Source of the DNA: Candidatus Coprenecus stercoripullorum
GTDB lineage: Bacteria > Bacteroidota > Bacteroidia > Bacteroidales > UBA932
Length of the DNA stretch: 38,576 nt
Direction: 5' to 3'
NCBI GenBank assembly: GCA_018715745.1
Contig: DVLA01000045.1
Coordinates: forward strand, 1-38,576
Both the position numbers and the translations under genes were made by a program. Below are positions 17,814 through 27,991 of this stretch, piece by piece. Positions within the stretch are counted from its first letter, which is position 1, and every line of letters starts with the position of its first letter. The notes beneath the pieces were generated by a model, which was not told the origin of the DNA, did not search any database, and saw nothing but the letters and a program-made list of their open reading frames with translations.

Positions 17814-19358
17814 ATGGTTAACACATCTGCCGACACAAGCCCGAGGAAAATCCGGCGAGCCCTGATTTCCGTTTATCACAAAGACCATATACTGGAGATA
17901 GCAAATGAACTGATTTCTTTAGGGATAGAGATTCTGTCCACAGGCGGGACGCAATCATACCTGAGAGAGCATAACATTCCTGTTACAGCTGTTGAGAGCC
18001 TGACAGGATTCCCGTCGATATTCGGAGGGCGTGTCAAGACCCTGCACCCTGCCGTCATGGGCGGCATACTTTTCCGCAGGGACAACGCTCAGGATATAGA
18101 CGAATGCAGGAAATACGGGATAGGTGGAATAGACCTGGTAATAGTCGATTTGTATCCCTTCGAGGAATATGTAAGCAAGGGCGCCCCTGAAAGTGAAATA
18201 ATAGAAAAAATAGATATCGGCGGCATTTCCCTCATAAGGGCGGCCGCCAAAAACTTCAACGATGTACTTATCGTTTCAGGGAAAGAAAGATACGGCATGC
18301 TGACAGACCTGCTCAGGGAAAAGAGGGGCATGACCGACATAACCGACAGGAGGAATTTCGCGGCTGCCGCGTTCCTGACCAGTTCGCATTATGACACGAT
18401 GATTTTCCAGTATTTCAACAGGACAGAGCATATCCCGGCGTTTACCGCAAGCATGGAAAGTCCCGTACATCTCAGATATGGAGAAAACCCGCACCAGAAA
18501 GCGCTGTATTTCGGTTCCCCGGAATCGCTGCCTGTCCAACTGCACGGAAAGGAAATATCATACAACAACCTTCTCGATGTCGAAGCCGCAATCGAGCTTA
18601 TATCGGACTTCGAGGAAACGGCCGTAGCCATCATAAAACACAACAACGCCTGCGGGTGTGCCGTAAGGGAGAACCTTACGGAAGCCTGGAGGACAGCCCT
18701 CGAATGCGACCCGGTATCGGCATTCGGAGGCGTTATAGTGACGAACAGGAAAGTGGACGCCGGTACGGCAGAAGAAATAGGCAAAATATTTTTCGAAGTC
18801 ATAATAGCCCCCGACTATGACAGAGAGGCACTCGACATCCTGTGTTCAAAGAAAAACCGCATCATCCTGAAAACCGCAGGCGCCGTGCCCGCCGGAAGGA
18901 AATTCCGCTCGCTCCTTACCGGCGCCCTCGTACAGGACAGGGACTGCGGAAAGGAACAGCCGGAAGACCTGAAGGCAGTAACGCTGAAGGCGCCCGACGC
19001 GGGGCAGATCAGGGATCTGCTTTTTGCCAATATCCTTGTCAAGCATTCCAAATCCAACGCCATTGTGCTTGCCAGGGACGGCCGGCTGCTTGCTTCGGGA
19101 GTCGGCCAGACCTCAAGGGTGGACGCCTTGAAGCAGGCCGTGGAAAAAGCAAAGGGCTTCCACTTCGACCTCCACGGGGCAGTAATGGCCTCCGACGCTT
19201 TCTTCCCGTTCAAAGACTGCGTTGAAATAGCGCACAATGAAGGTATTACAGCCGTAATACAACCCGGCGGCTCCATAAGGGACGCAGAAAGCACCGACTA
19301 CTGCAACGAACATGGGATAGCCATGGTAACGACAGGCATAAGACACTTCAAACACTGA
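17814..19358 (+). CDS. purH: Bifunctional AICAR transformylase/IMP cyclohydrolase
   Basis: The 514-residue enzyme performs the last two steps of de novo IMP synthesis. The N-terminal cyclohydrolase domain (about 10-200) shows LSTGGTQSYL and GGRVKTLHP (71-79, Lys75). The C-terminal transformylase domain contains the catalytic Lys275-His276 in IKHNNACG, where many bacteria have KHxNPCG. It begins about 80 bases from divergent ispD; a weak TATTTTTA (17781-17788) is the only -7-like element. MreB follows 22 bases after the stop, so purH is probably the first gene of the rod-shape operon, an order I recall from other Bacteroidales. Confidence 0.97.
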   Translation: MVNTSADTSPRKIRRALISVYHKDHILEIANELISLGIEILSTGGTQSYLREHNIPVTAVESLTGFPSIFGGRVKTLHPAVMGGILFRRDNAQDIDECRKYGIGGIDLVIVDLYPFEEYVSKGAPESEIIEKIDIGGISLIRAAAKNFNDVLIVSGKERYGMLTDLLREKRGMTDITDRRNFAAAAFLTSSHYDTMIFQYFNRTEHIPAFTASMESPVHLRYGENPHQKALYFGSPESLPVQLHGKEISYNNLLDVEAAIELISDFEETAVAIIKHNNACGCAVRENLTEAWRTALECDPVSAFGGVIVTNRKVDAGTAEEIGKIFFEVIIAPDYDREALDILCSKKNRIILKTAGAVPAGRKFRSLLTGALVQDRDCGKEQPEDLKAVTLKAPDAGQIRDLLFANILVKHSKSNAIVLARDGRLLASGVGQTSRVDALKQAVEKAKGFHFDLHGAVMASDAFFPFKDCVEIAHNEGITAVIQPGGSIRDAESTDYCNEHGIAMVTTGIRHFKH

Positions 19359-19380
19359 CACGAACAATTATCACATAATT

Positions 19381-20400
19381 ATGGCATTCTCTTTTCTCAC
19401 CCAGGAACTGGCTATAGACCTCGGAACCGCCAATACGGTAATCCTGATGGATGACAAAATAGTCGTAGACGAACCGTCCATCATCGCATTCGACCAGAGC
19501 ACCGGAAAACCTATCGCCTTCGGACAGAAGGCAAGGCTCATGCACGAAAAGACCCATCCCAACATAAGGACGATAAGGCCGCTCAGGGACGGCGTCATAG
19601 CCGACTTCAACGCGGCCGAACAGATGATAAGGGGCTTTGTCAAAATGATTAACTACAAACGCTCGTTCTTTACCCCCAACCTGAAGATGGTGGTCTGCAT
19701 CCCCAAGGGAAGTACGGAGGTCGAGATACGCGCCGTACGCGACTCTTCCGAACATGCAGGTGGGCGCGACATATATATGATATACGAGCCGATGGCGGCG
19801 GCAATGGGCATAGGGCTCGATGTGGAAGCCCCTACCGGCAACATGGTTGTGGACATAGGGGGGGGCACGACGGAAATCGCGGTCATTTCACTCGGGGGCA
19901 TAGTCACATACCAGTCCATAAGGGTAGCCGGAGACGTGTTCACTTCCGAGATACAGCAGTATATGCGACAGCAGCACAATATCAAAGTGGGTGAACTCAC
20001 TTCCGAAGAAATAAAAATACGCATAGGGGCCGCCCTCCCCGAGCTGGAAGTAACCCCCGAGCCGTTTATAGTAAGGGGCCCCAACCTGATGACGGCGCAC
20101 CCTGTGGAGATAGCGGTGACCAGCCAGGAAATAGCCCACTGCCTGGACAAGTCGATCGTAAAAATAGAGGCCGCAGTACTGTCGGTTCTCGAACAGACCC
20201 CTCCCGAGCTGTATCAGGACATTGTAGAGAAAGGCATATTCCTTACGGGAGGCGGCGCACTGCTAAGGGGACTCGACAAAAGGCTTTATGAGAAAATCAA
20301 TATCCCGTTCCATGTGGCGGAAGACCCTCTGCGCGCTGTTGCAAGGGGCACGAGCATTGCTCTCAGAAGTCCTTCAAAATACCCGTTCCTGCTGAGATAA
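19381..20400 (+). CDS. mreB: Rod-shape-determining actin MreB
   Basis: The 339-residue bacterial actin forms membrane-bound filaments that orient the elongasome. Phosphate loop 1 is DLGTANTV (13-20), phosphate loop 2 is DIGGGTTEIAVISLGG (from Asp158), and the adenosine motif is GGGALLRGLD near residue 285. The N-terminal MAFSF may provide the amphipathic membrane contact. It is followed after 3 bases by mreC and sits in a purH-mreB-mreC-mreD-mrdA-rodA series. Confidence 0.97.
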   Translation: MAFSFLTQELAIDLGTANTVILMDDKIVVDEPSIIAFDQSTGKPIAFGQKARLMHEKTHPNIRTIRPLRDGVIADFNAAEQMIRGFVKMINYKRSFFTPNLKMVVCIPKGSTEVEIRAVRDSSEHAGGRDIYMIYEPMAAAMGIGLDVEAPTGNMVVDIGGGTTEIAVISLGGIVTYQSIRVAGDVFTSEIQQYMRQQHNIKVGELTSEEIKIRIGAALPELEVTPEPFIVRGPNLMTAHPVEIAVTSQEIAHCLDKSIVKIEAAVLSVLEQTPPELYQDIVEKGIFLTGGGALLRGLDKRLYEKINIPFHVAEDPLRAVARGTSIALRSPSKYPFLLR

Positions 20401-20403
20401 CCG

Positions 20404-21267
20404 ATGGACAACCGCAATTCCTTTTTAAAGTATCTCCTGACTTTCTCCGTATTCCTCGCCCTTGAAGCGGCTGCCGTACTGCTCATTGTAAACAACGGTG
20501 ACATTCAAAGGCTCAAGCTTATGGAGGCGGCCGGCGCCGTTTCGGCATGGACAGGAAAAACCATAAACGGGATAAGCGGATATTTTTCCCTCAAGCAGGC
20601 CAACAGGAGGCTTGCGGAAGAGAATGGCAGGCTCTACGGAGAAGTCTCCATGCTCCGTGAGCAGATTTCACTATGGAAGGCCGATACGGCGTCATACGCC
20701 CGCAACTTGGCGGACAGCATGCCAGCCCCGGTGGAGTACACGGCCGCCGAAGTGGTGTCCAACAGCACTGACAGGCTTCACAACTATCTCATTATAAACA
20801 AGGGGACAGAAGACGGTATCGAACAGGACATGGGAGTTGTCACCGGCAGGGGCGTCATCGGATACGTAATCAATGCCGGAAAGCACTATTCAAAAGTCGT
20901 GTCGTTGCTCGACACTGACAATATGGTAAGTGCCGTACTCCGGAGAAACGGTACATTCGGGACGCTGCGATGGGACGGGAAAAGGCCGGATAGGGCCATA
21001 CTGCACGACATCCCGCTCCATACGGCGGTAAATGAAGGGGACACGGTGGAGACAAGCGGGTACTCGCTTATCTATCCTGCAGGAATAATGATAGGCACGA
21101 TTGTCTCCAGGGACAACGTCGACGGCATAAACTACGACCTTACCGTGCAGCTTTTCGAAGACTTTTCCAAAATAAGGCATGTCTACGCGGTAACATTAAG
21201 GGATAAGGAAGACATCCGGGAACTTACAGAACCCGGAACGGAAACGGAAAAAACGGGCGGAAAATGA
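20404..21267 (+). CDS. mreC: Rod-shape-determining protein MreC
   Basis: The 287-residue protein has one N-terminal membrane helix (about 9-30), a coiled coil (about 60-90, with ANRRLAEENGRLYGEV), and a periplasmic two-barrel domain. That domain contains NYLIINKGTEDGIEQDMGVV and a VSLLDTDNMVSAVLRRNG segment. It links MreB to PBP2 and helps activate PBP2-RodA. The C-terminal tail after about 265 is charged and probably disordered. It overlaps mreD by ATGA. Confidence 0.95.
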   Translation: MDNRNSFLKYLLTFSVFLALEAAAVLLIVNNGDIQRLKLMEAAGAVSAWTGKTINGISGYFSLKQANRRLAEENGRLYGEVSMLREQISLWKADTASYARNLADSMPAPVEYTAAEVVSNSTDRLHNYLIINKGTEDGIEQDMGVVTGRGVIGYVINAGKHYSKVVSLLDTDNMVSAVLRRNGTFGTLRWDGKRPDRAILHDIPLHTAVNEGDTVETSGYSLIYPAGIMIGTIVSRDNVDGINYDLTVQLFEDFSKIRHVYAVTLRDKEDIRELTEPGTETEKTGGK

Positions 21268-21782
21268 GAATATCCGGACAACACATAGTCACGGCGATAC
21301 TGCTCCTGTTGGCTCAAGCACTGATAGACAACAGTATACATATCGGGCTGTATTTATATGCGGCCGTCTTCCCTGTTATTGTACTGTCACTGCCATACAG
21401 GTTCAGGACAATCCCGACCATCATTATCGCCTTTGCCACTGGTCTTGCGGCAGATGCTGCCGGAGGCGGTGTTCTCGGCCTCAACGCCGCCGCACTGACA
21501 GCCGCGGCCTATTTCAGAAAACCCCTGATAGCGATAACCACCAACAAGGATATATTCGAAAAAGAGGAAAGGCCCTCGCCGAGAGCGATAGGCTATCTTG
21601 GGTTCTCCGCATATACGGCGATATTCATCCTGATTTTCATCACAGTATATGTCCTGCTCGACTCCATGGGCATTGAGCCTGCTTCGGTCAATATTCCCAA
21701 GATACTGGTTTCATGGGCGGTCAATACCGCCATAGCTGTCGCCCTCGCTTCCTTAGGCGGAAACAGGAGAAGACCGTCATGA
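21264..21782 (+). CDS. mreD: Rod-shape-determining protein MreD
   Basis: The 172-residue integral membrane protein has about five hydrophobic segments. The sequence is weakly conserved, as is usual for MreD, so the call rests on size, hydrophobicity and its place between mreC and mrdA. It overlaps both neighbours by ATGA. Confidence 0.88.
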   Translation: MRISGQHIVTAILLLLAQALIDNSIHIGLYLYAAVFPVIVLSLPYRFRTIPTIIIAFATGLAADAAGGGVLGLNAAALTAAAYFRKPLIAITTNKDIFEKEERPSPRAIGYLGFSAYTAIFILIFITVYVLLDSMGIEPASVNIPKILVSWAVNTAIAVALASLGGNRRRPS

Positions 21783-23662
21783 AAACAGGTGAAGGAAAAG
21801 AAAGGATGTGGGTCCTTATCGCCGGTATGGCCGTTGCATTTGCCGTACTCGCCGCCCAGCTCGTTTTCCTGCAGCTCGTCGACAACAGTTACAAGATCAG
21901 CGCAAACAACAATGCGCTCAGATACCAGACCAGATATCCCGCCCGGGGCCTTATATTAGACAGGAACGGCAGGGTCCTTGTAGGGAACAGGAACACCCAT
22001 GACATCATAGTTACGCCTTACGATGTAAAGGAATTCGATACGGCTGCGCTTTGCAGGACGTTTTCCCTCCCTGTCGAGAAAGTAAGGGAAGATTTCAGGT
22101 ACTACCGCAAATACCGGACAAGGATAGGCTACCAGAGCCTGACTTTCCTCAAGCAGGTAAGCAATGAGCAGTACAGCCACTTCATGGAGCAGGCCCACAA
22201 GTTCCCGGGATTCCATGGCGTGCCCAGGACCGTAAGGCAGTATCCGTATAATGCGGGAGGCAACCTGCTGGGATATGTAAACGAGGTTGACAGGGATTTT
22301 CTTGAAAAGCACCCCGACTATTCGCCGGGAGACTACGTGGGGCGCACCGGCCTTGAGGAAACATGCGAGAATATGCTCAGGGGGGAAAAGGGATACAGCA
22401 TCTTTCTCAGGGACGCCCGCAATGTAATTCAGTCTCCGTACCGCAACGGGGAATTCGACAAAAAGGCCGTTCCCGGCAGAAACGTAGTATCGACAATAGA
22501 TGCCGGACTGCAAAGCTACGGGGAAACGCTCATGCAGAATAAGGTAGGCTCAATCATAGCTATAGAGCCGCCGACCGGGGAAATACTCGCAATGGTGTCG
22601 GCACCGGGCATAAGCCCGTCGGTTCTTGCCGATATCAACATACATTTCAAGGAAATAGCCTCAGACCCGTTCAAACCCATGTTCAACAGGGCGGTAATGT
22701 CCGCACAGCCGCCCGGCTCGGTGTTCAAGCTGGTAAACGCCCTGATAGGCCTTCAGGAAGGCGTAGCCGACAGGAATACCCGGCACGAATGCCATGACGG
22801 ATATTATTCCCAGGGTCTGAAAGTAGGATGCCATCCCCACAAGTCACCGATAGACTTCGTAGAGTCCATAATGATGTCCTGCAACGCATACTACTGCGAA
22901 CTTTTCAGGGACATCCTCGATAATCCGGCATACGGTTCGGTGGCGGAAGCCATGGACAAGTGGGCGGAATATGTGGAAAGTTTCGGCTTCGGCCGGAAGC
23001 TGGGCAGCGATTTCCCTTCGGAGCAGAGCGGTTCCGTACCATCTTCCGGAACATACGACAGAATCTACGGACGCGGGCACTGGAGTTCCCTCACGCCCGT
23101 ATCGCTCTCCATAGGGCAGGGAGAGTTGGGCTGCACCCCGCTGCACCTGGCCAATCTGGCCGCAATAATAGCCAACCGCGGATATTACATTGTCCCGCAT
23201 ATAGTCAGGTCGTACGGAAACGATTCCATCGACGCCGCCTACTCGGAGAGGCACTATACCCTGATAGACACATCCTGCTTCGCCCCTGTAATCGAGGGAA
23301 TGTACAAGGCTGTCAATACTCCATACGGACAGGGGGCTACGGCGACCGTAGCTGCCGTGGACGGACTCGAAATCTGCGGGAAAACGGGGACAGCGGAGAA
23401 CCCGCACGGGGACGAGCACTCGATATTCATCTGTTTCGCCCCGAAAGACGAACCTCGGATAGCCGTCGCGGTATATCTGGAGAACGCCGGGTTCGGGGCC
23501 GCGTGGGCCGCCCCCGTGGCCTCGCTGCTCGTAGAGATGTATCTCACGGGAGAAATCTCCCCCGGGAGGAAATACCTTGAAGACTATATAACCTCCGCCA
23601 GCCTGCTCCACAAGGTGCCGGCAAGCGAAGACTATGTTCCACCAAAAAAAGACAGGCAATGA
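21779..23662 (+). CDS. mrdA: Penicillin-binding protein 2 (elongasome transpeptidase)
   Basis: The 627-residue class B PBP crosslinks new wall made by RodA. The frame is open to 21713 inside mreD, but ATG 21779 gives an ATGA overlap and a short cytoplasmic tail before the membrane anchor (about 10-32). The pedestal domain begins with RYQTRYPARGLILDRNGRVL. The transpeptidase motifs are Ser314-x-x-Lys317 (SVFK), Ser367-Cys-Asn369 and Lys535-Thr-Gly537. All are intact. Partner genes on both sides leave little doubt that it is PBP2 rather than FtsI. Confidence 0.96.
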   Translation: MKTGEGKERMWVLIAGMAVAFAVLAAQLVFLQLVDNSYKISANNNALRYQTRYPARGLILDRNGRVLVGNRNTHDIIVTPYDVKEFDTAALCRTFSLPVEKVREDFRYYRKYRTRIGYQSLTFLKQVSNEQYSHFMEQAHKFPGFHGVPRTVRQYPYNAGGNLLGYVNEVDRDFLEKHPDYSPGDYVGRTGLEETCENMLRGEKGYSIFLRDARNVIQSPYRNGEFDKKAVPGRNVVSTIDAGLQSYGETLMQNKVGSIIAIEPPTGEILAMVSAPGISPSVLADINIHFKEIASDPFKPMFNRAVMSAQPPGSVFKLVNALIGLQEGVADRNTRHECHDGYYSQGLKVGCHPHKSPIDFVESIMMSCNAYYCELFRDILDNPAYGSVAEAMDKWAEYVESFGFGRKLGSDFPSEQSGSVPSSGTYDRIYGRGHWSSLTPVSLSIGQGELGCTPLHLANLAAIIANRGYYIVPHIVRSYGNDSIDAAYSERHYTLIDTSCFAPVIEGMYKAVNTPYGQGATATVAAVDGLEICGKTGTAENPHGDEHSIFICFAPKDEPRIAVAVYLENAGFGAAWAAPVASLLVEMYLTGEISPGRKYLEDYITSASLLHKVPASEDYVPPKKDRQ

Positions 23663-25095
23663 GTCCCTCTGTCCGGATATACAGAAAACTGAACTGGCTG
23701 CTTATAATTTGTTACCTCGCGCTTACGCTTTTCGGGTGGATAAACATTTACGCTTCCACATTCAATGCGGAGTCGGCCGGAATCTTCTCCCTTGCCAACC
23801 AGAGCGGGGTCCAGTTAGTCTGGATAGGGGCGGGCGTAATAGCCGCGCTTCTGATACTGTTCGTGATAAATCCGAAAGTGTACATAGAGCTGTCATGGTG
23901 GTTCTATGCCGTCGCCGTCCTGAGCCTGATAGCAGTACTGATTGCTGGCAAGGAGGTGAACGGTTCCAGGTCCTGGCTTCCCATCTGGGGCGGTTTCGGA
24001 ATCCAGCCTGCGGAATTCTCCAAGATCACCACGGCAATATGTCTTGCCGTCACAATGAGCAGATACGGTTTCAGGCTGTCCTCCGCCAGGGATTTTGCAA
24101 AAGCCGCCGGTGTAATCCTCGTCCCTGCCCTGCTGATCTCCATTGAGCCGGAATTCGGTACCCTGCTGGTATACTGCGGGCTCATATTCATGTTTTACCG
24201 GGAAGGGATGAGCGGATGGGTCATTGCATTCATCGGGGCAGTCATACTTCTCTTTATCTGTACCTTAAAATATTCCCCCTTCGTATCGGTGCTTGTTGCC
24301 GTCGGAATGTTCGGAATAATGAGGGCCGCCACATCCGGGCACTTCACAAGATATTTCCTTTATTACGGCGCATTCATAACCGCGGCGGCGTTTCTGCCTG
24401 AACTGCTGGATACCGGCTTCATGAAACCGGTGGCAGGCATTGCCCCCGAATACTGGCTGCTCATAATATCCGTCCCGTTCCTGATGCTGTTTATCGTCAG
24501 GGGATACAGGCGGAAAATCCGGTACTGGGGCACTTTTCTGGCAACAATGGCAGTCTCGGTAGCCCTTATCTTTTCCGTAGACTTTATTTTCAGGAATGTG
24601 CTCAAGGAGCACCACCGCGACAGGATAGAAAACCTGCTCGGCATTACGCAAGACCTCAAGGGCGCAGGCTACAATGTGAACCAGTCAAAAATAGCAATAG
24701 GCTCCGGAGGGTTCGCCGGCAAAGGCTTCCTCGAAGGGACCCAGACCAAATTCAATTTCGTACCCGAACAGAGTACGGATTTCATTTTCTGCGCAATAGG
24801 AGAAGAGTGGGGATTTCTTGGTTCGGCACTTACACTATCCCTGTATTTTATCCTGATCAGCGGAATCGCGGTCACTGCCGAAAAGCAAAGGGACAAGTTT
24901 GTAAGAATCTACGGCTACTCGCTGGCCTCATATCTGTTTGTACACGTTTTCATAAACATAGGTATGACCATAGGCATAATGCCGGTAGTCGGGATACCGC
25001 TTCCGTTCATAAGTTACGGAGGCTCGTCATTCCTTACATTCACAATCATGCTGTTCATATTCCTGAGGCTCGATATAGAAAGATGGAGATATTGA
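23659..25095 (+). CDS. rodA: Rod-shape SEDS glycosyltransferase RodA
   Basis: The 478-residue polytopic protein (about ten helices) polymerises lipid II as the partner of PBP2. SEDS motifs are GSRSWLPI...QPAEFSK, YREGMSGW, and the long extracellular loop with QDLKGAGYNVNQSKIAIGSGG. PEQSTDFIFCAIGEEWGFLG follows, and the C-terminal segment is GIPLPFISYGGSS. The loop aspartate in QDLKGAGYN, the likely equivalent of the essential SEDS Asp, is kept. Where many RodA proteins read QPDxGT, this one has EPEFGT (Glu165). It is the last gene of the rod-shape series, 56 bases before gcvP. Confidence 0.95.
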   Translation: MSPSVRIYRKLNWLLIICYLALTLFGWINIYASTFNAESAGIFSLANQSGVQLVWIGAGVIAALLILFVINPKVYIELSWWFYAVAVLSLIAVLIAGKEVNGSRSWLPIWGGFGIQPAEFSKITTAICLAVTMSRYGFRLSSARDFAKAAGVILVPALLISIEPEFGTLLVYCGLIFMFYREGMSGWVIAFIGAVILLFICTLKYSPFVSVLVAVGMFGIMRAATSGHFTRYFLYYGAFITAAAFLPELLDTGFMKPVAGIAPEYWLLIISVPFLMLFIVRGYRRKIRYWGTFLATMAVSVALIFSVDFIFRNVLKEHHRDRIENLLGITQDLKGAGYNVNQSKIAIGSGGFAGKGFLEGTQTKFNFVPEQSTDFIFCAIGEEWGFLGSALTLSLYFILISGIAVTAEKQRDKFVRIYGYSLASYLFVHVFINIGMTIGIMPVVGIPLPFISYGGSSFLTFTIMLFIFLRLDIERWRY

Positions 25096-25105
25096 ATAAA
25101 ATTTA

Positions 25106-25113
25106 TAATTTTG
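25106..25113 (+). promoter_or_regulatory. Putative gcvP -7 box
   Basis: TAATTTTG matches TAnnTTTG exactly and lies 38 bases before the gcvP ATG, in the AT-rich rodA-gcvP spacer. No -33 TTTG at the right distance is visible. It overlaps a weak AT-only inverted repeat (25098-25112). Confidence 0.45.
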
Positions 25114-25151
25114 GGGTTTTGAATCATATATAAACATTTAAAATAAATACA

Positions 25152-27974
25152 ATGCCAACCGACTTCGCAGACAGACATATCGGCCCCAGGCAGTCCCAGA
25201 TTCAATACATGCTGGAGACGATAGGGGTAAAGTCCATGGAAGAACTGATAAAACAGACCATTCCTTCCGACATCATCCTGCCAGAGCACCTGAAGCTCGA
25301 CAAAGGGATGAGCGAGCACGGCTACCTCGAAAGCATCAAGGCAGTCGCCTCAAAAAACAAACATTTCAGGTCAATGATAGGCCTCGGTTTTTACGGGACG
25401 GCCCAGCTTCCGGTAATAACAAGGAATATTTTCGAAAGTCCCGGATGGTACACGTCCTATACCCCGTACCAGGCGGAAATATCCCAGGGCAGGCTTGAGG
25501 CCCTGATCAATTTCCAGACCATGGTTTCCTCCCTGAGCGGATTCCCCATGTCAAACTGTTCCATGCTCGATGACGCTACGGCTGCGGCCGAGGCGATGAG
25601 GATGTTCTACGAAGTACGCCCGCGCGAGGCGGTAAAGGCAGGGAAAAATATTTTCTTCGTTGACAGCAACATCTTCCCGCAGGTCCTTTCGGTAATCAGG
25701 ACAAGGGCCAGGGGACTGGGTATAAAACTCGTAACCGGCGATTTCAGGGAATTTGCCTCAAACGGCTTCGATTCCATGTGCTACGGGGCATTGCTGCAAT
25801 ATCCCGCATGCAACGGGGAAGTAAGGGACTACAGGGAATTCTGCAAGGGCGCCCATGAAAAAGGTATCCTGATTGCGGCGCACTGCGACCTGCTCGCCCT
25901 TGCAATCCTGGAAGAGCCCGCATCCTGGGGCGCCGATGCCGCCGTAGGCACCGCCCAGAGATTCGGGTTGGGAATGGGCTTCGGCGGACCTACCGCAGGA
26001 TGGATGGCCACCCGCGACCAGTACAAGAGGAATATCCCCGGAAGAATAATCGGGGTCTCGGTGGACCGCCTCGGCAAACAGGCTTTCCGCCTTGCCCTGC
26101 AGACACGCGAACAGCATATAAAGAGAGAGAAAGCTACTTCAAACATATGTACCGCCACCGCCCTGATGGCCGTAATGTCAGGAATGTATGCCGCATACCA
26201 CGGCCCTGCCGGAATCCGGGAGATAGCCTTGAACGCATACAGGCACGCGCACTCTATGGCGTCCGCCCTTAAAAAGGCCGGCTATTCGCTCGCTGCCGAC
26301 AACTTCTTCGACACTATACGCATCACCGGTGTCAATGCGGCCATGATACGGGAAAAAGCCGAAAAGGCAGGATTCAATTTCTACTATCCCTGCCCCGAAT
26401 GCGTACAGATTTCCTTCGATGAGCTGTCGGATGACAGGGAGGAAGCTGTTATCGCCGGTATTTTCGGGACATGTACGGAATGCGCAGGGGATGTCGGGGA
26501 AGGCATTTTCATGAAGAGAAGCACCCCGATACTCACCGAAAAGGTATTCAACTCCTATCATTCTGAAACGGAGATGATGAGGTACATCAAAAAGCTCGAA
26601 CGCAGGGATATTGCACTGGACCACTCCATGATACCCCTCGGTTCCTGTACAATGAAACTGAATGCGGCTGCAGAAATGATGCCTCTGAGCTGGTCCGAGC
26701 TGACCGATGTCCATCCATTCGCACCTGCCGACCAGACGGAAGGTTACAGACAGATTCTCGAAGAGCTTGAAGCGGACCTGTGCACCATTACCGGATTCGC
26801 CCGCTGTTCGCTCCAGCCAAATTCCGGAGCGGCCGGGGAATATGCAGGCCTCATGACCATCAGGGGTTATCTCGAAGCCACCGGTAACGGCAGCCGCAAC
26901 ACTGTAATAATCCCGACATCCGCGCACGGTACAAACCCTGCAAGTGCCGCAATGGCCGGTTTCAGCATAGTACTTGTAGGATGCGACGAATACGGGAACA
27001 TAAATGTGGACGAGCTGAGGGAAAAGGCCGAAGCGAACAGGGACACCCTCGCCGGAATAATGATCACCTACCCGTCCACCCACGGAGTCTTCGAAGTAAA
27101 GATCAAGGAAATATGCGATATAATCCATAAGAACGGGGGACAGGTCTACATGGACGGTGCCAATATGAACGGACAGGTAGGGATAACCAACCCCGGATAT
27201 ATCGGAGCAGACCTTTGCCACCTCAATCTCCATAAGACATTCGCCATGCCCCACGGCGGGGGAGGGCCGGGAGTCGGCGCAATCTGCGTGGCAGAGCACC
27301 TGGCTCCGTATGTCCCCGGGCATCCCATTGTCCCCGAATGCGGCGGAGAAGGGGTTACGGCCGTATCGTCGGCACCTTACGGAAGCCCGCTGCTCGCACC
27401 CATCACCCACGCCTATATCAGGCTGCTCGGTGAAGAAGGGCTCCGCAGGTCGACGGAAATGGCCATCCTTAATGCCAACTACATGGCCACAAGGCTATCC
27501 AAAGAGTTCAAGATATATTATACGGGAGCTACAGGAAGAGTCGCGCACGAGTGCATAGTCGACCTGCAGAACTTCAAGGCGGACTACGGCGTAGATGCGA
27601 CCGATATTGCAAAACGCCTGATGGACTACGGATTCCACGCTCCCACACTCTCTTTCCCGGTACATGAGACACTCATGGTAGAGCCTACCGAAAGCGAGTC
27701 CCTCGAAGAGCTCGACCGCTTCATAGACGCACTTGTATCCATAAAGAGAGAGTGCGAGGCAATTCGCGAAGGGAAAGCCGACAAAGACGACAATGTGGTC
27801 AAGATGGCCCCCCACACGGCTGAAGAAGTATGCTCGGACAGCTGGGGCCATCCTTACGGCAGGGAGCAGGCGGCCTATCCCCTGGAATGGCTGCGCGAAC
27901 ACAAATACTGGCCTTTCGTAGCCCGCGTGGACAACGGCTACGGAGACCGCAATCTGGTACCGACAGTTAAATAA
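25152..27974 (+). CDS. gcvP: Glycine dehydrogenase (decarboxylating), P protein of the glycine cleavage system
   Basis: The 940-residue PLP enzyme decarboxylates glycine and passes the aminomethyl group to lipoyl-GcvH. It is the fused form, with both P1-like and P2-like halves. The N-terminus ADRHIGPRQSQIQYML is characteristic, and the PLP lysine is Lys695 in NLHKTFAMPHGGGGPGVG. HGTNPASAAMAGF and MDGANMNGQVG are also conserved. gcvT and gcvH are not nearby. A -7 box upstream suggests its own promoter; the BACON lipoprotein gene follows after 17 bases and may be read through. Confidence 0.97.
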   Translation: MPTDFADRHIGPRQSQIQYMLETIGVKSMEELIKQTIPSDIILPEHLKLDKGMSEHGYLESIKAVASKNKHFRSMIGLGFYGTAQLPVITRNIFESPGWYTSYTPYQAEISQGRLEALINFQTMVSSLSGFPMSNCSMLDDATAAAEAMRMFYEVRPREAVKAGKNIFFVDSNIFPQVLSVIRTRARGLGIKLVTGDFREFASNGFDSMCYGALLQYPACNGEVRDYREFCKGAHEKGILIAAHCDLLALAILEEPASWGADAAVGTAQRFGLGMGFGGPTAGWMATRDQYKRNIPGRIIGVSVDRLGKQAFRLALQTREQHIKREKATSNICTATALMAVMSGMYAAYHGPAGIREIALNAYRHAHSMASALKKAGYSLAADNFFDTIRITGVNAAMIREKAEKAGFNFYYPCPECVQISFDELSDDREEAVIAGIFGTCTECAGDVGEGIFMKRSTPILTEKVFNSYHSETEMMRYIKKLERRDIALDHSMIPLGSCTMKLNAAAEMMPLSWSELTDVHPFAPADQTEGYRQILEELEADLCTITGFARCSLQPNSGAAGEYAGLMTIRGYLEATGNGSRNTVIIPTSAHGTNPASAAMAGFSIVLVGCDEYGNINVDELREKAEANRDTLAGIMITYPSTHGVFEVKIKEICDIIHKNGGQVYMDGANMNGQVGITNPGYIGADLCHLNLHKTFAMPHGGGGPGVGAICVAEHLAPYVPGHPIVPECGGEGVTAVSSAPYGSPLLAPITHAYIRLLGEEGLRRSTEMAILNANYMATRLSKEFKIYYTGATGRVAHECIVDLQNFKADYGVDATDIAKRLMDYGFHAPTLSFPVHETLMVEPTESESLEELDRFIDALVSIKRECEAIREGKADKDDNVVKMAPHTAEEVCSDSWGHPYGREQAAYPLEWLREHKYWPFVARVDNGYGDRNLVPTVK

Positions 27975-27991
27975 ATCAAATATAAAAGCAT

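Noticed and set aside
24145-24159. RodA has EPEFGT where many RodA proteins have QPDxGT
   Set aside because: A glutamate in this position is, as far as I recall, common in Bacteroidota RodA (ETGSALV-like segments), and the loop aspartate is present, so loss of function is unlikely.
26178-27410. 410-residue open frame on minus, opposite gcvP
   Set aside because: It is antisense to a perfectly conserved gcvP, has low-complexity composition and no family motif.
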